This document shows, piece after piece, positions 1 to 8,197 of a stretch of DNA of 64,000 nt. The notes under the pieces are model-generated. The model had not been told where the DNA came from. It did not search any database and worked only from the letters and a program-made list of their open reading frames with translations. The position numbers and the translations under genes were made by a program. Source of the stretch: Candidatus Leptofilum proximum (GTDB lineage Bacteria > Chloroflexota > Anaerolineae > Promineifilales > Promineifilaceae); contig JADJXK010000002.1 in assembly GCA_016710325.1 (NCBI GenBank), positions 5,270,001-5,334,000 of the forward strand. Direction: 5' to 3'. How positions within the stretch are numbered: the first letter of the stretch is position 1; every line of letters starts with the position of its first letter.

Positions 1-84
1 TACCAGCGGCTGGCGGCGCTTAAACAAAAGTACGACCCGATGAACCTGTTCCGGCTGAACCAGAACATTAAGCCACGGGAGTAA
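1..84 (+). CDS. C-terminal end of an FAD-linked oxidoreductase (BBE domain), partial
   Basis: Only the last 27 codons are inside the window; the reading frame is open from base 1 to a TAA at 82-84. The peptide has the pattern YDPMNLFRLNQNI, which is the typical end of berberine-bridge-enzyme-like FAD oxidoreductases (BBE domain), where the sequence YDPxNxFRxNxNI packs next to the flavin. The substrate cannot be guessed from this fragment. The identification rests on this one tail motif. Confidence 0.75.
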   Translation, partial: YQRLAALKQKYDPMNLFRLNQNIKPRE

Positions 85-96
85 ACGGCCTACTTG

Positions 97-140
97 ACAA
101 GGTGACAGGGTGACCGGGTGACAAGGTGACAGGGTGACAA
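97..140. repeat. Octamer-period tandem repeat (GGTGACAG-type)
   Basis: Five successive near-copies of an 8-base unit beginning GGTGAC follow each other directly after the end of the flavoenzyme gene. The unit period (8) differs from the 7- and 9-base periods of the other short repeats in the window, and no inverted second arm is visible here. Confidence 0.8.
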
Positions 141-238
141 ACTGTCAGATTGTGCCCTCTATCTATCTTGCTGATTCTCACGGATCTCGGTCGAAAGATT
201 CGTGCGTCAGGATTTTCTTGCTCTTCTCTTCTCTTGAA

Positions 239-280
239 AGGTTTTAGCCGGACGCGTTCCGGCTAAAACCTCCCCTTTTT
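239..280. terminator. Hairpin terminator between convergent genes
   Basis: Perfect 14-base arms at 239-252 and 258-271 (AGGTTTTAGCCGGA and its complement) enclose a 5-base loop and are followed by a CCCCTTTTT tract. It lies between the plus-strand flavoenzyme end and the minus-strand gene ending at 296, so it could serve both directions. Confidence 0.75.
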
Positions 281-295
281 AGGCACCAGAAGCAC

Positions 296-940
296 TCAAT
301 CCAGCCCAAAATTTGCTTTTACCCACTCGTACTGTTTTTGAAGCGTCAGCGTGCCGTCCACCAGCAGCATGGCATACTTTCTGGCCCGGGCCTGCGCCAG
401 GATGCTTTGGCCAAAGAGGTGGTCGCGCATCATCCAGTTGTCGAAGGCTTGAGACGGATCTTTGCATTCCTTCAAGATGCCGTGAATCCACGGCCGTTGC
501 CGGTAATACTCGTATTGAAATTCCCGGCTGGGTACAAGAAAGATCACTCGTTGGGGATTGGCGCCACTTTGTTCCAGCAGTTCGGGCAGGTAGGCTGCTC
601 CCTCAAGAATGAGCGGTTTTTCTGGATCAAACGCCTGGAGATCCTGAACGATCATGGCAAACCGTTCGCGGTAGTAAGCAAATTCTTCCTCCACCTGCTC
701 CGGTACCGGGCGCATCCAGATTTCCTCCCAGCTCATGCCCTTCAGCCGGTGCATCACCGGGTGGCGTTCTGGACTGCACCGGGCCGAATGTGCTCTCTCG
801 TGGTCATCCACTTTGTAATAAGCCAGCTGGAATTCCTGCGACAGCCGTTCGGCAATGGTGCTTTTGCCGCTGCAGGGAGAACCGCCCAGGATGTATGCCT
901 GAGCAAACAATGCCTTTGTCGTGGCGTCGATTGGGTTCAT
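296..940 (-). CDS. P-loop NTPase, small-kinase-like protein
   Basis: This 214-residue protein has a Walker A motif GGSPCSGKST at residues 19-28 close to the N-terminus, as in adenylate-kinase-like and shikimate-kinase-like P-loop kinases. The rest is rich in charged and aromatic residues and I do not recognise a substrate-specific motif. The likely role is phosphorylation of a small molecule or nucleotide in the cytoplasm, but the substrate is unknown. The gene starts 21 bases after the end of the DHFR-fold gene on the same strand, so the two are probably co-transcribed. No strong ribosome-binding site is seen before the ATG. Confidence 0.75.
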   Translation of the reverse strand: MNPIDATTKALFAQAYILGGSPCSGKSTIAERLSQEFQLAYYKVDDHERAHSARCSPERHPVMHRLKGMSWEEIWMRPVPEQVEEEFAYYRERFAMIVQDLQAFDPEKPLILEGAAYLPELLEQSGANPQRVIFLVPSREFQYEYYRQRPWIHGILKECKDPSQAFDNWMMRDHLFGQSILAQARARKYAMLLVDGTLTLQKQYEWVKANFGLD

Positions 941-961
941 TTTTTGTAATTGGTGCCGTGT

Positions 962-1537
962 TTAGCTGTTTTCCTGGTTATCAGGTGGATACGAAACCTC
1001 ATACCGCAGCTCGGCAAAACCATGGCCCACCTGCTGGACTGACATCAGCTTGAGCGACGGGAAGGTGATCCGGCGCGGCAGCAAAGGTTTGCCTGCACCG
1101 AGGGTCACCGAGCCAATTTGCACGATGATTTCGTCGAGCAGGGCCGCATCGTAAAACTGGCCCACCAGATCGCCGCCGCCGAGCAGCCAGATGTTACGGC
1201 CGTTGCCTTCCACACGCATCTCATCGTGCACCGGGCGCACATCTCCCTGCACAAACCGGATGTCTGCGTCAGGCACCGCTGGCAGGCTGCGGCTGGTGAA
1301 GACCCAGGCGGGTTGTTCGTACGGCCATTCTCCAGGAGGGCCGGATTCGGGCTGAACGATGTTGTGCCGCAGCCACTCGTACGTGGCAGCGCCCATAGCC
1401 AGCGCCCCTACCTCCTGGATAAACTGCGGGTAGCTGGTGTCGTTGATATCACCCAACGGAAAAAGCCAGTCGAGCGAATCTGTCTCAGTGGCGATGAAGC
1501 CGTCGAGGCTGGACGCCGTGTAAAACTGTGTACGCAT
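962..1537 (-). CDS. Dihydrofolate reductase family protein (RibD C-terminal-like)
   Basis: The 191-residue product begins MRTQFYTASSLDGFIA and carries the block IWLLGGGDLVGQFYDA near residue 125. Both are hallmarks of the RibD-C / DHFR-fold family, whose members reduce pterin- or pyrimidine-like substrates with NADPH. Many members of this size are of unknown specificity and are not true folate reductases. It sits in a three-gene minus-strand set, 24 bases after the DUF1349 gene and 21 bases before the P-loop kinase gene. Family assignment is firm; substrate is not. Confidence 0.88.
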   Translation of the reverse strand: MRTQFYTASSLDGFIATETDSLDWLFPLGDINDTSYPQFIQEVGALAMGAATYEWLRHNIVQPESGPPGEWPYEQPAWVFTSRSLPAVPDADIRFVQGDVRPVHDEMRVEGNGRNIWLLGGGDLVGQFYDAALLDEIIVQIGSVTLGAGKPLLPRRITFPSLKLMSVQQVGHGFAELRYEVSYPPDNQENS

Positions 1538-1561
1538 GGGCCAATCTCCTCACTTTCCCCC

Positions 1562-2170
1562 CTACTCCCCTTCGCTAAACCATGTGTTGTCGGCAAGGGT
1601 GAGCCAGCGGAAGCGGCAGCGAAAATCCTCGCCCAGCGGTGAACAGGCGTACAGGCCGACCTCGATGATGGTAAACGGCCGATGCAGATGGGCAATGCGC
1701 ATTTGCTGCCACCGCTGGCCGTCAAACGAGCTCTCCAGCAAAAAGTCTGGCCCGCGCTTGCTGATCCGGTACCAAACTTCCCGGACCGTGGGGTTGATGT
1801 CTTGCGTGGCCCAGTCGGAAAAGCCCAGATTGGTCACCACCGAGCCCAGGCGGTTGGTGGATTCATCTTCGTACTCGGTAGACAGCTTGATCCAGTTTTC
1901 CGCGTCCAGCCGGACGATCAGCCCGCACTGGTCGTACTGGTTTCTAGGGGTAAAAGCGACCTGCGTGCTCAGGGAAAAGTCTCCCTCAAGCCGCGTCAGC
2001 AGGCAGTGGCCGTCGTCGCGACGAAAGCCGTAGTGGGTTCCCTGCCAGAAATCGGTGTTTGCTTTGGTAATAATCACCAGGCCGTTCTCAAACTCGACCT
2101 TTTTGGGTTCGTTAAACCAGTAAAAATCGGCGGGAATTTGTGGTTGGGCAAATGTTTCCTGGCGGTGCAT
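1562..2170 (-). CDS. DUF1349 domain protein
   Basis: The 202-residue sequence contains the features of the DUF1349 family, a concanavalin-like beta-sandwich: FWQGTHYGFRRDDGH, then YDQCGLIVRLDAENWIKLSTEYED in mid-protein, then WYRISKRGPDFLLESSFDG. The family reaches from yeast to bacteria and its biochemical role is not established; a sugar-binding fold is likely. No signal peptide is seen, so it should be cytoplasmic. It is the first gene of the minus-strand group ending at 296. Confidence 0.85.
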   Translation of the reverse strand: MHRQETFAQPQIPADFYWFNEPKKVEFENGLVIITKANTDFWQGTHYGFRRDDGHCLLTRLEGDFSLSTQVAFTPRNQYDQCGLIVRLDAENWIKLSTEYEDESTNRLGSVVTNLGFSDWATQDINPTVREVWYRISKRGPDFLLESSFDGQRWQQMRIAHLHRPFTIIEVGLYACSPLGEDFRCRFRWLTLADNTWFSEGE

Positions 2171-2332
2171 GCACGTCTCCTTATTGTGGCCGCGATGTGC
2201 GGCCGTATATTTTGTATCCTGAGCGGTTACTCTATCCCTGTTTTTGGTTTGTTACCAATCAAACCCGGCCTATGTTAGAATCCTGCGCAAAATAGGATCG
2301 ATCCGGTTTCCGGATCATGGAGGTGGAGGATC

Positions 2333-5272
2333 ATGGAAGTGAAGCGAATCGTAGGTGTGAAGGGTGTTACCCAGACAGCGATACGTTTTTTGGCGGTTCT
2401 AACGGCCGTTTTCCTTTTCGTTGCCGGTTGCCGGGAAGAGCAGCCCAACGATGAGCAGGCAGCAGCCACACCGGCAATTGCGGCCGAAACGGCCGTTCCC
2501 AGCGAGCCAACAGCCGAAGTTGAAACCAATCTCGTCCCCGACATCGAAGGCAAGATCAGCATCAGGAGCGAAGCTGCCGTGGGCGTAACGGCCGTTGGCG
2601 CAGATGACCTGGCCGCCGCCGGGATTGATCCTTTGCCGGATAACGTCAGCCTGCTGAGCGATGTGTTTGTGGTGGATGGGGGGGAGACGGCCGTTACCGG
2701 CCAGATCGCCATCAATACCCCGACAGACGCTGATGCGGGCTTGATCGATGTGTACGGTTGGGACGGCGCAGCCTGGGTCTTTATTCCCTCTCAATATAAT
2801 CCTGCCAGGCAGCAGCGACACACGGGTGAGCATCGTTTGTTTACGGCCGTTGCCCTGGCCCAGGCAGCGCCGCCGGACCCCATCACAGTGGGCGGCGTCT
2901 GGCACGAAGAAGCTGCGCAGCTAACCGAGGCCATCGTCAGCACGGTGCGCCTGGAGGCCGATGGCGAGCTGGCAGGCACACCGGCTGAAGCGCCTGACGA
3001 CCTGGCGAATCCCTATCTGGCCATGACGAATGTCGGCGACGAGGTTGAGTCAGAAGCGTTGGCGGCTTTGTTGGCCGATGAAGCGGCCCAAACCGCGCAC
3101 ATCGAAGCCATTGTGGAAATGGCGGAGCCCTACGCGGGAATCAACCTGAATTATCAAGGCGTCGCCGCCGATCAAGCACGAGCGTTTACGACCTTTGTGC
3201 ACAGCCTTGCCGCTGCGCTTGCTGCTCAGGAGAAAAACCTTACGCTTACTCTGCCTGCGCCCGAAGCGGCGGCGCTGGGAAGGCTAGATGAGCAGTGGTC
3301 GGCGTTGGGCAGCATTGCCGATACGATTTATCTCCAGTTGCCCCTGGACCCACACGCCTACGGTGAAGATGGCACAGTCGATCAGCTGCTGACCTGGGCC
3401 ACGGACCACATTGACCGGCGTAAGTTGGTGGCGCTGCTGCCCACGGACCCGGTGATGCAGGTCGATGGCACGTGGACAGCCCTGACGGCCGAAGAACATC
3501 TCGGCCACTTTGGCGAGCTTGAGCTTGCGGACGACGCTGAACAAATTGAACCGGAAACGGCCGTTGAAGCAGCGCTTTCCGGGGATGTTTCATCGATAGA
3601 ATGGGATGAGGCCACGTCTGCCTACCGCTACACTGTTGGTGACGAAACAGTGTGGTTGGTGCACCCGGCTACTGTGGTTTTGCGGATGGAAACGGCCGTC
3701 AATCACCATCTACATGGCGTCGCCTTCACCACACCAATCCGGCTGCTCGATCCTGCCCAGGCCGATGATCCGGCCATCATCTGGACAGTTCTGGACGGTG
3801 AAGACAACATCGTCGTCACCGAAAGCGGTAGCGAAACATCGTTCAGCTGGGAGGGTTCGTCAGACCCAGGCGAGTTTACGCTCCAGGTTGATTTTGCCTC
3901 GGGCGATGAGACCATCTCGCTGGGCACGCTGCCCATCACCATCGCCGCGGCTGAAGATGCGGAAGAGGTTGCCGAAAGCGACGAGGACATGGTGGTTACC
4001 ACCGGCATTGTGAAGCGCAACGCCTTCGTGCGCATTGGCCCCGGCGAAAGTTTTGACAGATTTCCGGGTCCCATCCTTTTAGATACCGAAGTACAGATTA
4101 TTGGCCGGGATGAGTTTGGTTACTGGCTCCAGATTAATTTTACCGACATCAACGGTGAACAAACGGGCTGGATTGCCGCTAGTTTAGTCGAGGTTGATGC
4201 TGCGTTTGACATCAGCACGCTGCCAGATGCAACCAATGTGCTTTCAGAGGCACCGAGCAGCACCGTTGCATCGGCACCACCCACCCCGGCCCCAGCGGCG
4301 ACTCCCGCTCCGGCATCTCCTTCAGGCCCACCGCCGCCTGTTTCGGCGCCTCCGGTGGCCGTGGGCGGCTTTGAACTGGGTGGGCAGACGCACAGCTTTG
4401 CCAACCCGGTGCTTATGGCTTCGGCGGGCATGAACTGGGTGAAGTTCCAGCACAAATGGGGCGAGGGCAACAATCCCAACGATCTGGCCGGGCGGATCAA
4501 CAATGCGCACGCGGCTGGTTTTAAGGTGCTGCTGAGCATTCCCGGCGCCAACACCTATCCGGAGAGCATCAACTTTGGCGAGTACGTTCAATTCCTGGCG
4601 GGTGTGGCGGCCTTAGGGCCAGATGCCATCGAAATTTGGAACGAGATGAACATCGATTTTGAATGGCCTGCCGGGCAAATCGACCCGGCCAGCTACGTCA
4701 ACAACATGCTGGCCCCGGCCTACAACGCCATCAAGGCGGCCAATCCCAACGTGATGGTTATCAGCGGCGCGCCTGCCCCGACGGGTTTTGACAATGGCAC
4801 CAACGCCTGGGCCGATAACCGGTACATGGCGGGCATGCTGGCCGCTGGCGGCGGCCGTTATGCCGACTGCATCGGGGCGCATTTCAATGCAGGCGCCAGT
4901 TCACCATCAACCATTTCTGGCCACCCCACGGGCAGCGCCCACTACAGCTGGTACCTGCTGCCCACGCTGAATGTGTATGCGCAGCTGGGTAAACCGGTCT
5001 GTTTTACCGAGTTGGGCTACCTGTCTGGTGAAGATTATGGCGGGGTGCCGGAGCGGTTTGGCTGGGCAGCCGGCACGACGGTGGCCCAACATGCCGCCTG
5101 GCTGGCAGAGGCCGTGAGCGTCGCGGCCAATACGGGCAAGGTCCGCCTGATCATCGTTTTCAACGTTGATTTTACGCAGTGGGGGGATGATCCGCAGGCA
5201 GGTTATGCCATGATTCGCAAAAATGGCGGCTGCCCGGCCTGTGAGACGTTGGCGCGGGTGATGGGGCGTTAA
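2333..5272 (+). CDS. Large secreted lipoprotein: GH18-like region, SH3 domain, clan-A glycosidase-like C-terminus
   Basis: The 979-residue protein starts with a lipoprotein signal peptide ending at Cys33 (FLFVAGC). Residues about 200-350 include GINLNYQGV and LTLTLP, resembling GH18/YaaH-type cell-wall hydrolases. Residues about 560-625 form a bacterial SH3 domain (VRIGPGESF, GYWLQI, GWIAASLVEV). A Pro/Ala-rich linker at about 640-680 leads to a TIM-barrel-like end with EIWNEMN (candidate acid/base Glu) and CFTELGYLS (candidate nucleophile Glu), as in clan GH-A enzymes. It probably binds and cleaves a polysaccharide at the cell surface. ACGGCCGT octamers occur repeatedly in its reading frame and often encode Thr-Ala-Val. 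Confidence 0.8.
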   Translation: MEVKRIVGVKGVTQTAIRFLAVLTAVFLFVAGCREEQPNDEQAAATPAIAAETAVPSEPTAEVETNLVPDIEGKISIRSEAAVGVTAVGADDLAAAGIDPLPDNVSLLSDVFVVDGGETAVTGQIAINTPTDADAGLIDVYGWDGAAWVFIPSQYNPARQQRHTGEHRLFTAVALAQAAPPDPITVGGVWHEEAAQLTEAIVSTVRLEADGELAGTPAEAPDDLANPYLAMTNVGDEVESEALAALLADEAAQTAHIEAIVEMAEPYAGINLNYQGVAADQARAFTTFVHSLAAALAAQEKNLTLTLPAPEAAALGRLDEQWSALGSIADTIYLQLPLDPHAYGEDGTVDQLLTWATDHIDRRKLVALLPTDPVMQVDGTWTALTAEEHLGHFGELELADDAEQIEPETAVEAALSGDVSSIEWDEATSAYRYTVGDETVWLVHPATVVLRMETAVNHHLHGVAFTTPIRLLDPAQADDPAIIWTVLDGEDNIVVTESGSETSFSWEGSSDPGEFTLQVDFASGDETISLGTLPITIAAAEDAEEVAESDEDMVVTTGIVKRNAFVRIGPGESFDRFPGPILLDTEVQIIGRDEFGYWLQINFTDINGEQTGWIAASLVEVDAAFDISTLPDATNVLSEAPSSTVASAPPTPAPAATPAPASPSGPPPPVSAPPVAVGGFELGGQTHSFANPVLMASAGMNWVKFQHKWGEGNNPNDLAGRINNAHAAGFKVLLSIPGANTYPESINFGEYVQFLAGVAALGPDAIEIWNEMNIDFEWPAGQIDPASYVNNMLAPAYNAIKAANPNVMVISGAPAPTGFDNGTNAWADNRYMAGMLAAGGGRYADCIGAHFNAGASSPSTISGHPTGSAHYSWYLLPTLNVYAQLGKPVCFTELGYLSGEDYGGVPERFGWAAGTTVAQHAAWLAEAVSVAANTGKVRLIIVFNVDFTQWGDDPQAGYAMIRKNGGCPACETLARVMGR

Positions 5273-5279
5273 GAATGGT

Positions 5280-5304
5280 TGGGGGATACTGCCGTATCCC
5301 CCTT
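5280..5304 (+). terminator. Hairpin terminator after the lipoprotein gene
   Basis: GGGGGATAC at 5281-5289 and its exact complement at 5294-5302 enclose a 4-base loop, starting 8 bases after the TAA of the preceding gene. Only a short T run follows. Confidence 0.65.
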
Positions 5305-5317
5305 CTGCATAAATCAT

Positions 5318-5366
5318 CCACAGATTACGCAGATGACACAGATTTTCTCATCTGCGTAATCTGTAG
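5318..5366. repeat. Self-complementary CACAGATTA-type repeat
   Basis: Arms of 17 bases at 5320-5336 and 5348-5364 are exact complements; the left arm is built from a roughly 9-base unit CAGATTACG / CAGATGACA. The same word family recurs at about 20797, 31872, 32785 and, inside a gene, 34004. It may act as a convergent terminator between 5272 and the nitroreductase gene. Confidence 0.85.
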
Positions 5367-5384
5367 ACTTTCCGTTGGGATGAT

Positions 5385-5897
5385 TTACTCAAACGCCTGG
5401 CCAAACTGCTCCCGAGAAGCCACCTCTGCCAGCGGCTTGCGCTGCTTTTTGCCTTTGCCCAGTTCCTGCGTTGGGTAGCCAAACGCCAGCACCGCCAGCA
5501 CCTCAAACGATTCCGGCACGCCCAACAACGTGCCGACATCACCGAGGTTCTTGAACCCGACCCAATTCGAACCAATCCCGGCATCCCACGCGGTCAGAAC
5601 CATGGACTGGATGGCGCGGCTGGCGTCCGACACGCCATAGGGCGATTGCTTCTCGATGGCTACGGCGATAGCCAGGGGCGCTTGAGCCAGGTAGGGTCCC
5701 GACCGCGCCAGTTTGCCCAGCCGGTTTAGCGTGTCCGGGTTCTCGACCACAATAAAGTGCCAGGGCTGCTTGTTCATGCTGCTTGCGGTCAATCGTCCCG
5801 CTTCCAGGATTTGCACCACGGCCTCTGGCGGTACAGGCGTTGCTTCGTAACTCCGCACAGCCAGCACGGTTTTGATTGCTTCAAACACGTCCATCAT
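5385..5897 (-). CDS. Nitroreductase family protein
   Basis: The 170-residue product starts MMDVFEAIKTVLAVRSYEATPVP, where VRSY matches the FMN-phosphate-binding RRS-type motif of nitroreductases. SSMNKQPWHFIVV, AWDAGIGSNWVGF and VLAVLAFGYP are the other family blocks. Such proteins bind FMN and use NAD(P)H to reduce nitro, quinone or flavin-like substrates. The frame is open further upstream to 6056, but that extension runs through a hairpin repeat. I place the start at the double ATG (5897 or 5894), just after GGAGG at 5901-5905. Confidence 0.9.
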   Translation of the reverse strand: MMDVFEAIKTVLAVRSYEATPVPPEAVVQILEAGRLTASSMNKQPWHFIVVENPDTLNRLGKLARSGPYLAQAPLAIAVAIEKQSPYGVSDASRAIQSMVLTAWDAGIGSNWVGFKNLGDVGTLLGVPESFEVLAVLAFGYPTQELGKGKKQRKPLAEVASREQFGQAFE

Positions 5898-6007
5898 CAA
5901 CCTCCGTGAATATCGCTTTCGCTCCTCAACTTGCTGAGATTGCCCTGATTTTATCACGATCACAAGCAAAGATTTCGGGCTCTTTAGGAACTCAGGGGTG
6001 GACAACC

Positions 6008-6074
6008 CGTGAAGCGTGAAGCGTGAAACGTGACCAGAAGAGGCATCACGCTTCACGTTTCACGTTTCACGCCA
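6008..6074. repeat. Heptamer-period hairpin repeat (GTGAAAC family)
   Basis: The left arm (6009-6033) is a run of GTGAARC heptamers and the right arm (6046-6070) is its near complement, separated by a short loop. Seven further copies with the same design lie at about 30511, 35524, 36236, 41425, 56538, 58500 and 58843. Confidence 0.9.
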
Positions 6075-6123
6075 AACCCCACGAAATCCCAGAGAGCCAA
6101 AAAAAGTCCATTTGTGGAGTGGG

Positions 6124-6501
6124 TTAGTCTATCAGAAGGGCACGTTCTAACCAGTCGAGGGCACGGCCGTCTCGCACCATCTTGGGCGTCACCCGAATGA
6201 GCAGCCAGCCATAGAGGGCCGCTTCGTTGTACTTTTCACAGTCGCTTTCAAAGCGCTCGGGGTGGGCGTGGCCCTTGCTGCGGCCGGTGTCTGTTTGCAT
6301 CCAGATACCGCCTTCAATCTCACAGGCCACCAGCTGCGGCCGCCAGCAAAAATCAAAGCGCCATTGGCGATTGGCGTGGAAGCGGTATTCAGTTTGGGGT
6401 TCTGGCAAACCAGCCAGGAGGATTTGTTCCAGCAGCACTTTATTCCAGTTAATGGGCTGGCTGCGGCGCACTGAGCGGGAATTTTGGCGGCGAAACTTCA
6501 C
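6124..6501 (-). CDS. PD-(D/E)XK-like nuclease fold protein
   Basis: In this 125-residue protein a conserved glutamate (Glu38) precedes FDFCW (Asp50) and CEIEGG (Glu61, Glu63). That spacing resembles the E...D...ExE active site of the restriction-endonuclease-like fold. The C-terminal half (HPERFESDCEKYNEAALYGW, then LIRVTPKMV) resembles small phage and plasmid proteins of the same type. A role in DNA cleavage or repair is possible but not shown. No methylase or helicase partner is adjacent. Confidence 0.6.
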   Translation of the reverse strand: MKFRRQNSRSVRRSQPINWNKVLLEQILLAGLPEPQTEYRFHANRQWRFDFCWRPQLVACEIEGGIWMQTDTGRSKGHAHPERFESDCEKYNEAALYGWLLIRVTPKMVRDGRALDWLERALLID

Positions 6502-6619
6502 GCCGGAATGTTAGCACAATTGTTCTATTTGGGTAAGTTCTAATGGGGAGGAGAGACGGCCGTTCCCCCAGCTTGTTTTTCTAGCGGTGTGTGGCGGAAC
6601 GGCCGTGTTTGGTTTAGCC

Positions 6620-7606
6620 TTAGATATCTTCGATAACTACATAAGCCATTGTCTGATTCAACAGCTGGTAGGCAACTTCACCAAAGGTCATTGGCCCGGT
6701 AATGCCCTGCAGCGGCTTGCCTTCCAGGTCGGCATACAAGTAGTTTAGGATGCAGTTGCACGAGAAAAAGATGGCTTCCCCCAGGTCGGTAGGAACCATT
6801 GCCGCAAAATCAGTGACATAATTCTCGACAGGTCTGGCAATTTTGTAATCAACACCAGCAAAAACCGGAGCGTAGAAATCTACCCTTTTTTCGTCCAAAT
6901 TTACCTGCAGGAAGCTGGTGTTAATCATGACGCCGTACATATCGGCCACCAGAGGCAGTCGTGTATCAATATGGTTTTGGGTAATGTAGGTGGCAAAGTT
7001 CACTTTTTTGCCGTTGACAAAAGCATCCTCTGCCTGGAACCCATCGGCGGGGAAAGTGATTGTATCCCCCTCACCTTGTTGGAAGATATTGATGATCTGT
7101 ACATCGGCCGCTTTATGCGGTGGCAGTTCAATGTGAAATACCACGGCTTTATCTTCGTGGCCAGCGTTGTGACCATCGTATGTTTTGGGGGTAGCCTGGT
7201 TCGTGTCATCCAGCGAAATGCCGGAAATCCAGCCGATGAGCGGTGACGTAGCAAAGCCGTCATAGGCGGGCGAGTTCAGGGCAAATGAGGCGTGAATGTT
7301 GCTGAAGGCAGGTAGAATAATAATGCTGAAGCCATTCCCCGGAGCATCTGTGTAAATTTGACTGATTGTGCTGATGTCATACGCTTTGGCCGTCACGTTC
7401 ACCGCATCAGCTGGCATTCTTGTTACATAAACTTGCTCTTGAGAAAACTTGCCTCCATCTTGGGTCATAAAATAAGGGATGGTACCGCCAATCCAGTTAC
7501 CCGCAGGCAGTTTATTCAATATACTCTCGTCCCCAGCCAGGACTAACCTTTCACCGTTTCGAATCCACTTCTCTACAGTTGCGACATCATACATTCCTTG
7601 CGTCAT
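6620..7606 (-). CDS. Hypothetical protein, weakly FIST-like
   Basis: I do not recognise this 328-residue protein with certainty. It has no signal peptide or membrane helix. The segments LPAGNWIGGTIPYFM, GFSIIILPAFSN and IFFSCNCILNYLYADLEG resemble FIST-type sensory proteins, where a nucleophile-rich FSC block closes the domain, but the match is weak. Its start codon shares one base with the stop of the upstream 93-residue gene (TAATG at 7608-7604), which implies translational coupling. Confidence 0.55.
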   Translation of the reverse strand: MTQGMYDVATVEKWIRNGERLVLAGDESILNKLPAGNWIGGTIPYFMTQDGGKFSQEQVYVTRMPADAVNVTAKAYDISTISQIYTDAPGNGFSIIILPAFSNIHASFALNSPAYDGFATSPLIGWISGISLDDTNQATPKTYDGHNAGHEDKAVVFHIELPPHKAADVQIINIFQQGEGDTITFPADGFQAEDAFVNGKKVNFATYITQNHIDTRLPLVADMYGVMINTSFLQVNLDEKRVDFYAPVFAGVDYKIARPVENYVTDFAAMVPTDLGEAIFFSCNCILNYLYADLEGKPLQGITGPMTFGEVAYQLLNQTMAYVVIEDI

Positions 7607-7887
7607 TATATTATTGCTCCTTCGCCGAAGACCCGTTTTAAGTCGTTTTGTACTTTGGGTAGATACAAGTTCTTTTCAAAGAACGCGCGTAGTTCGTTGA
7701 CGCATCTATCTAGCTCTTCGGGGGAATTATTTAGCCGACACCTTAAGTTCAGGCGGCTGAGAATGATTTTGGTAGCCAAAAAATCGAACTGATATTGATT
7801 ATCACGGCGTATCAGATCTTTCCAGATGGGGTTCCGGGCACTGGGTAATTGCATGTCAAGCTCCTTAAGCTTTTTAGAAACAATCAA
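7606..7887 (-). CDS. Small hypothetical protein
   Basis: The 93-residue product is charged and probably helical, with no recognised motif (it includes FFEKNLYLPKVQNDLKRVFGEG). It overlaps the next gene by one base in a TAATG junction. The region is much richer in A and T than its neighbours and lacks ACGGCCGT octamers, which fits recent acquisition. Coding status is supported mainly by the coupled junction. Confidence 0.5.
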   Translation of the reverse strand: MIVSKKLKELDMQLPSARNPIWKDLIRRDNQYQFDFLATKIILSRLNLRCRLNNSPEELDRCVNELRAFFEKNLYLPKVQNDLKRVFGEGAII

Positions 7888-7901
7888 AGGTGAATTCTGG
7901 C

Positions 7902-8183
7902 TTATTTTTGATCCGCCTTTTGGTCGTAAACGAGCTGAATTGGAACCATTGCTTCATCCACGATCTCTTTTGGAGAAAGATTAAGAAATTATATAAATAT
8001 CCTGACCTGGTAGATACGTACTTTAGGACTAAATGGCACAACATAGGAGTTTTCAGGGGTATCACTTTGGTCATAGCCCATGAGTTCTAACATAGCAGTG
8101 CAGCGGCTGGTTGGCTCCGTTCCCATTTTGCAACTGCCATCGTGTACAATAAAACCATTCAACAAAAAATAGTTCTCACCCAC
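7902..8183 (-). pseudogene. Small gene interrupted by an in-frame TAA
   Basis: A frame opening with GTG at 8183 (or the ATG giving MGTEPTSRC) reads SDTPENSYVVPF and then meets TAA at 7991-7989. The same frame continues directly with FLNLSPKEIVDEAMVPIQLV to a second TAA at 7904-7902. Both halves have ordinary protein composition, so one gene of about 92 codons seems to have been broken by a nonsense change or a sequencing error. No function is recognised. It is divergent from the thiolase gene and its 5' end touches that gene's leader. Confidence 0.4.
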
Positions 8184-8197
8184 TGAGGAGTGTATTT

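Noticed and set aside
5897..6056. Upstream extension of the nitroreductase frame
   Set aside because: It reads through a heptamer hairpin repeat and gives repeat-derived peptide; GGAGG at 5901-5905 fixes the later start.
7989..7991. In-frame TAA read as a recoded amino acid
   Set aside because: Known stop recoding in bacteria uses TGA (selenocysteine) or TAG (pyrrolysine) with specific elements; TAA recoding is not supported, so decay or error is preferred.
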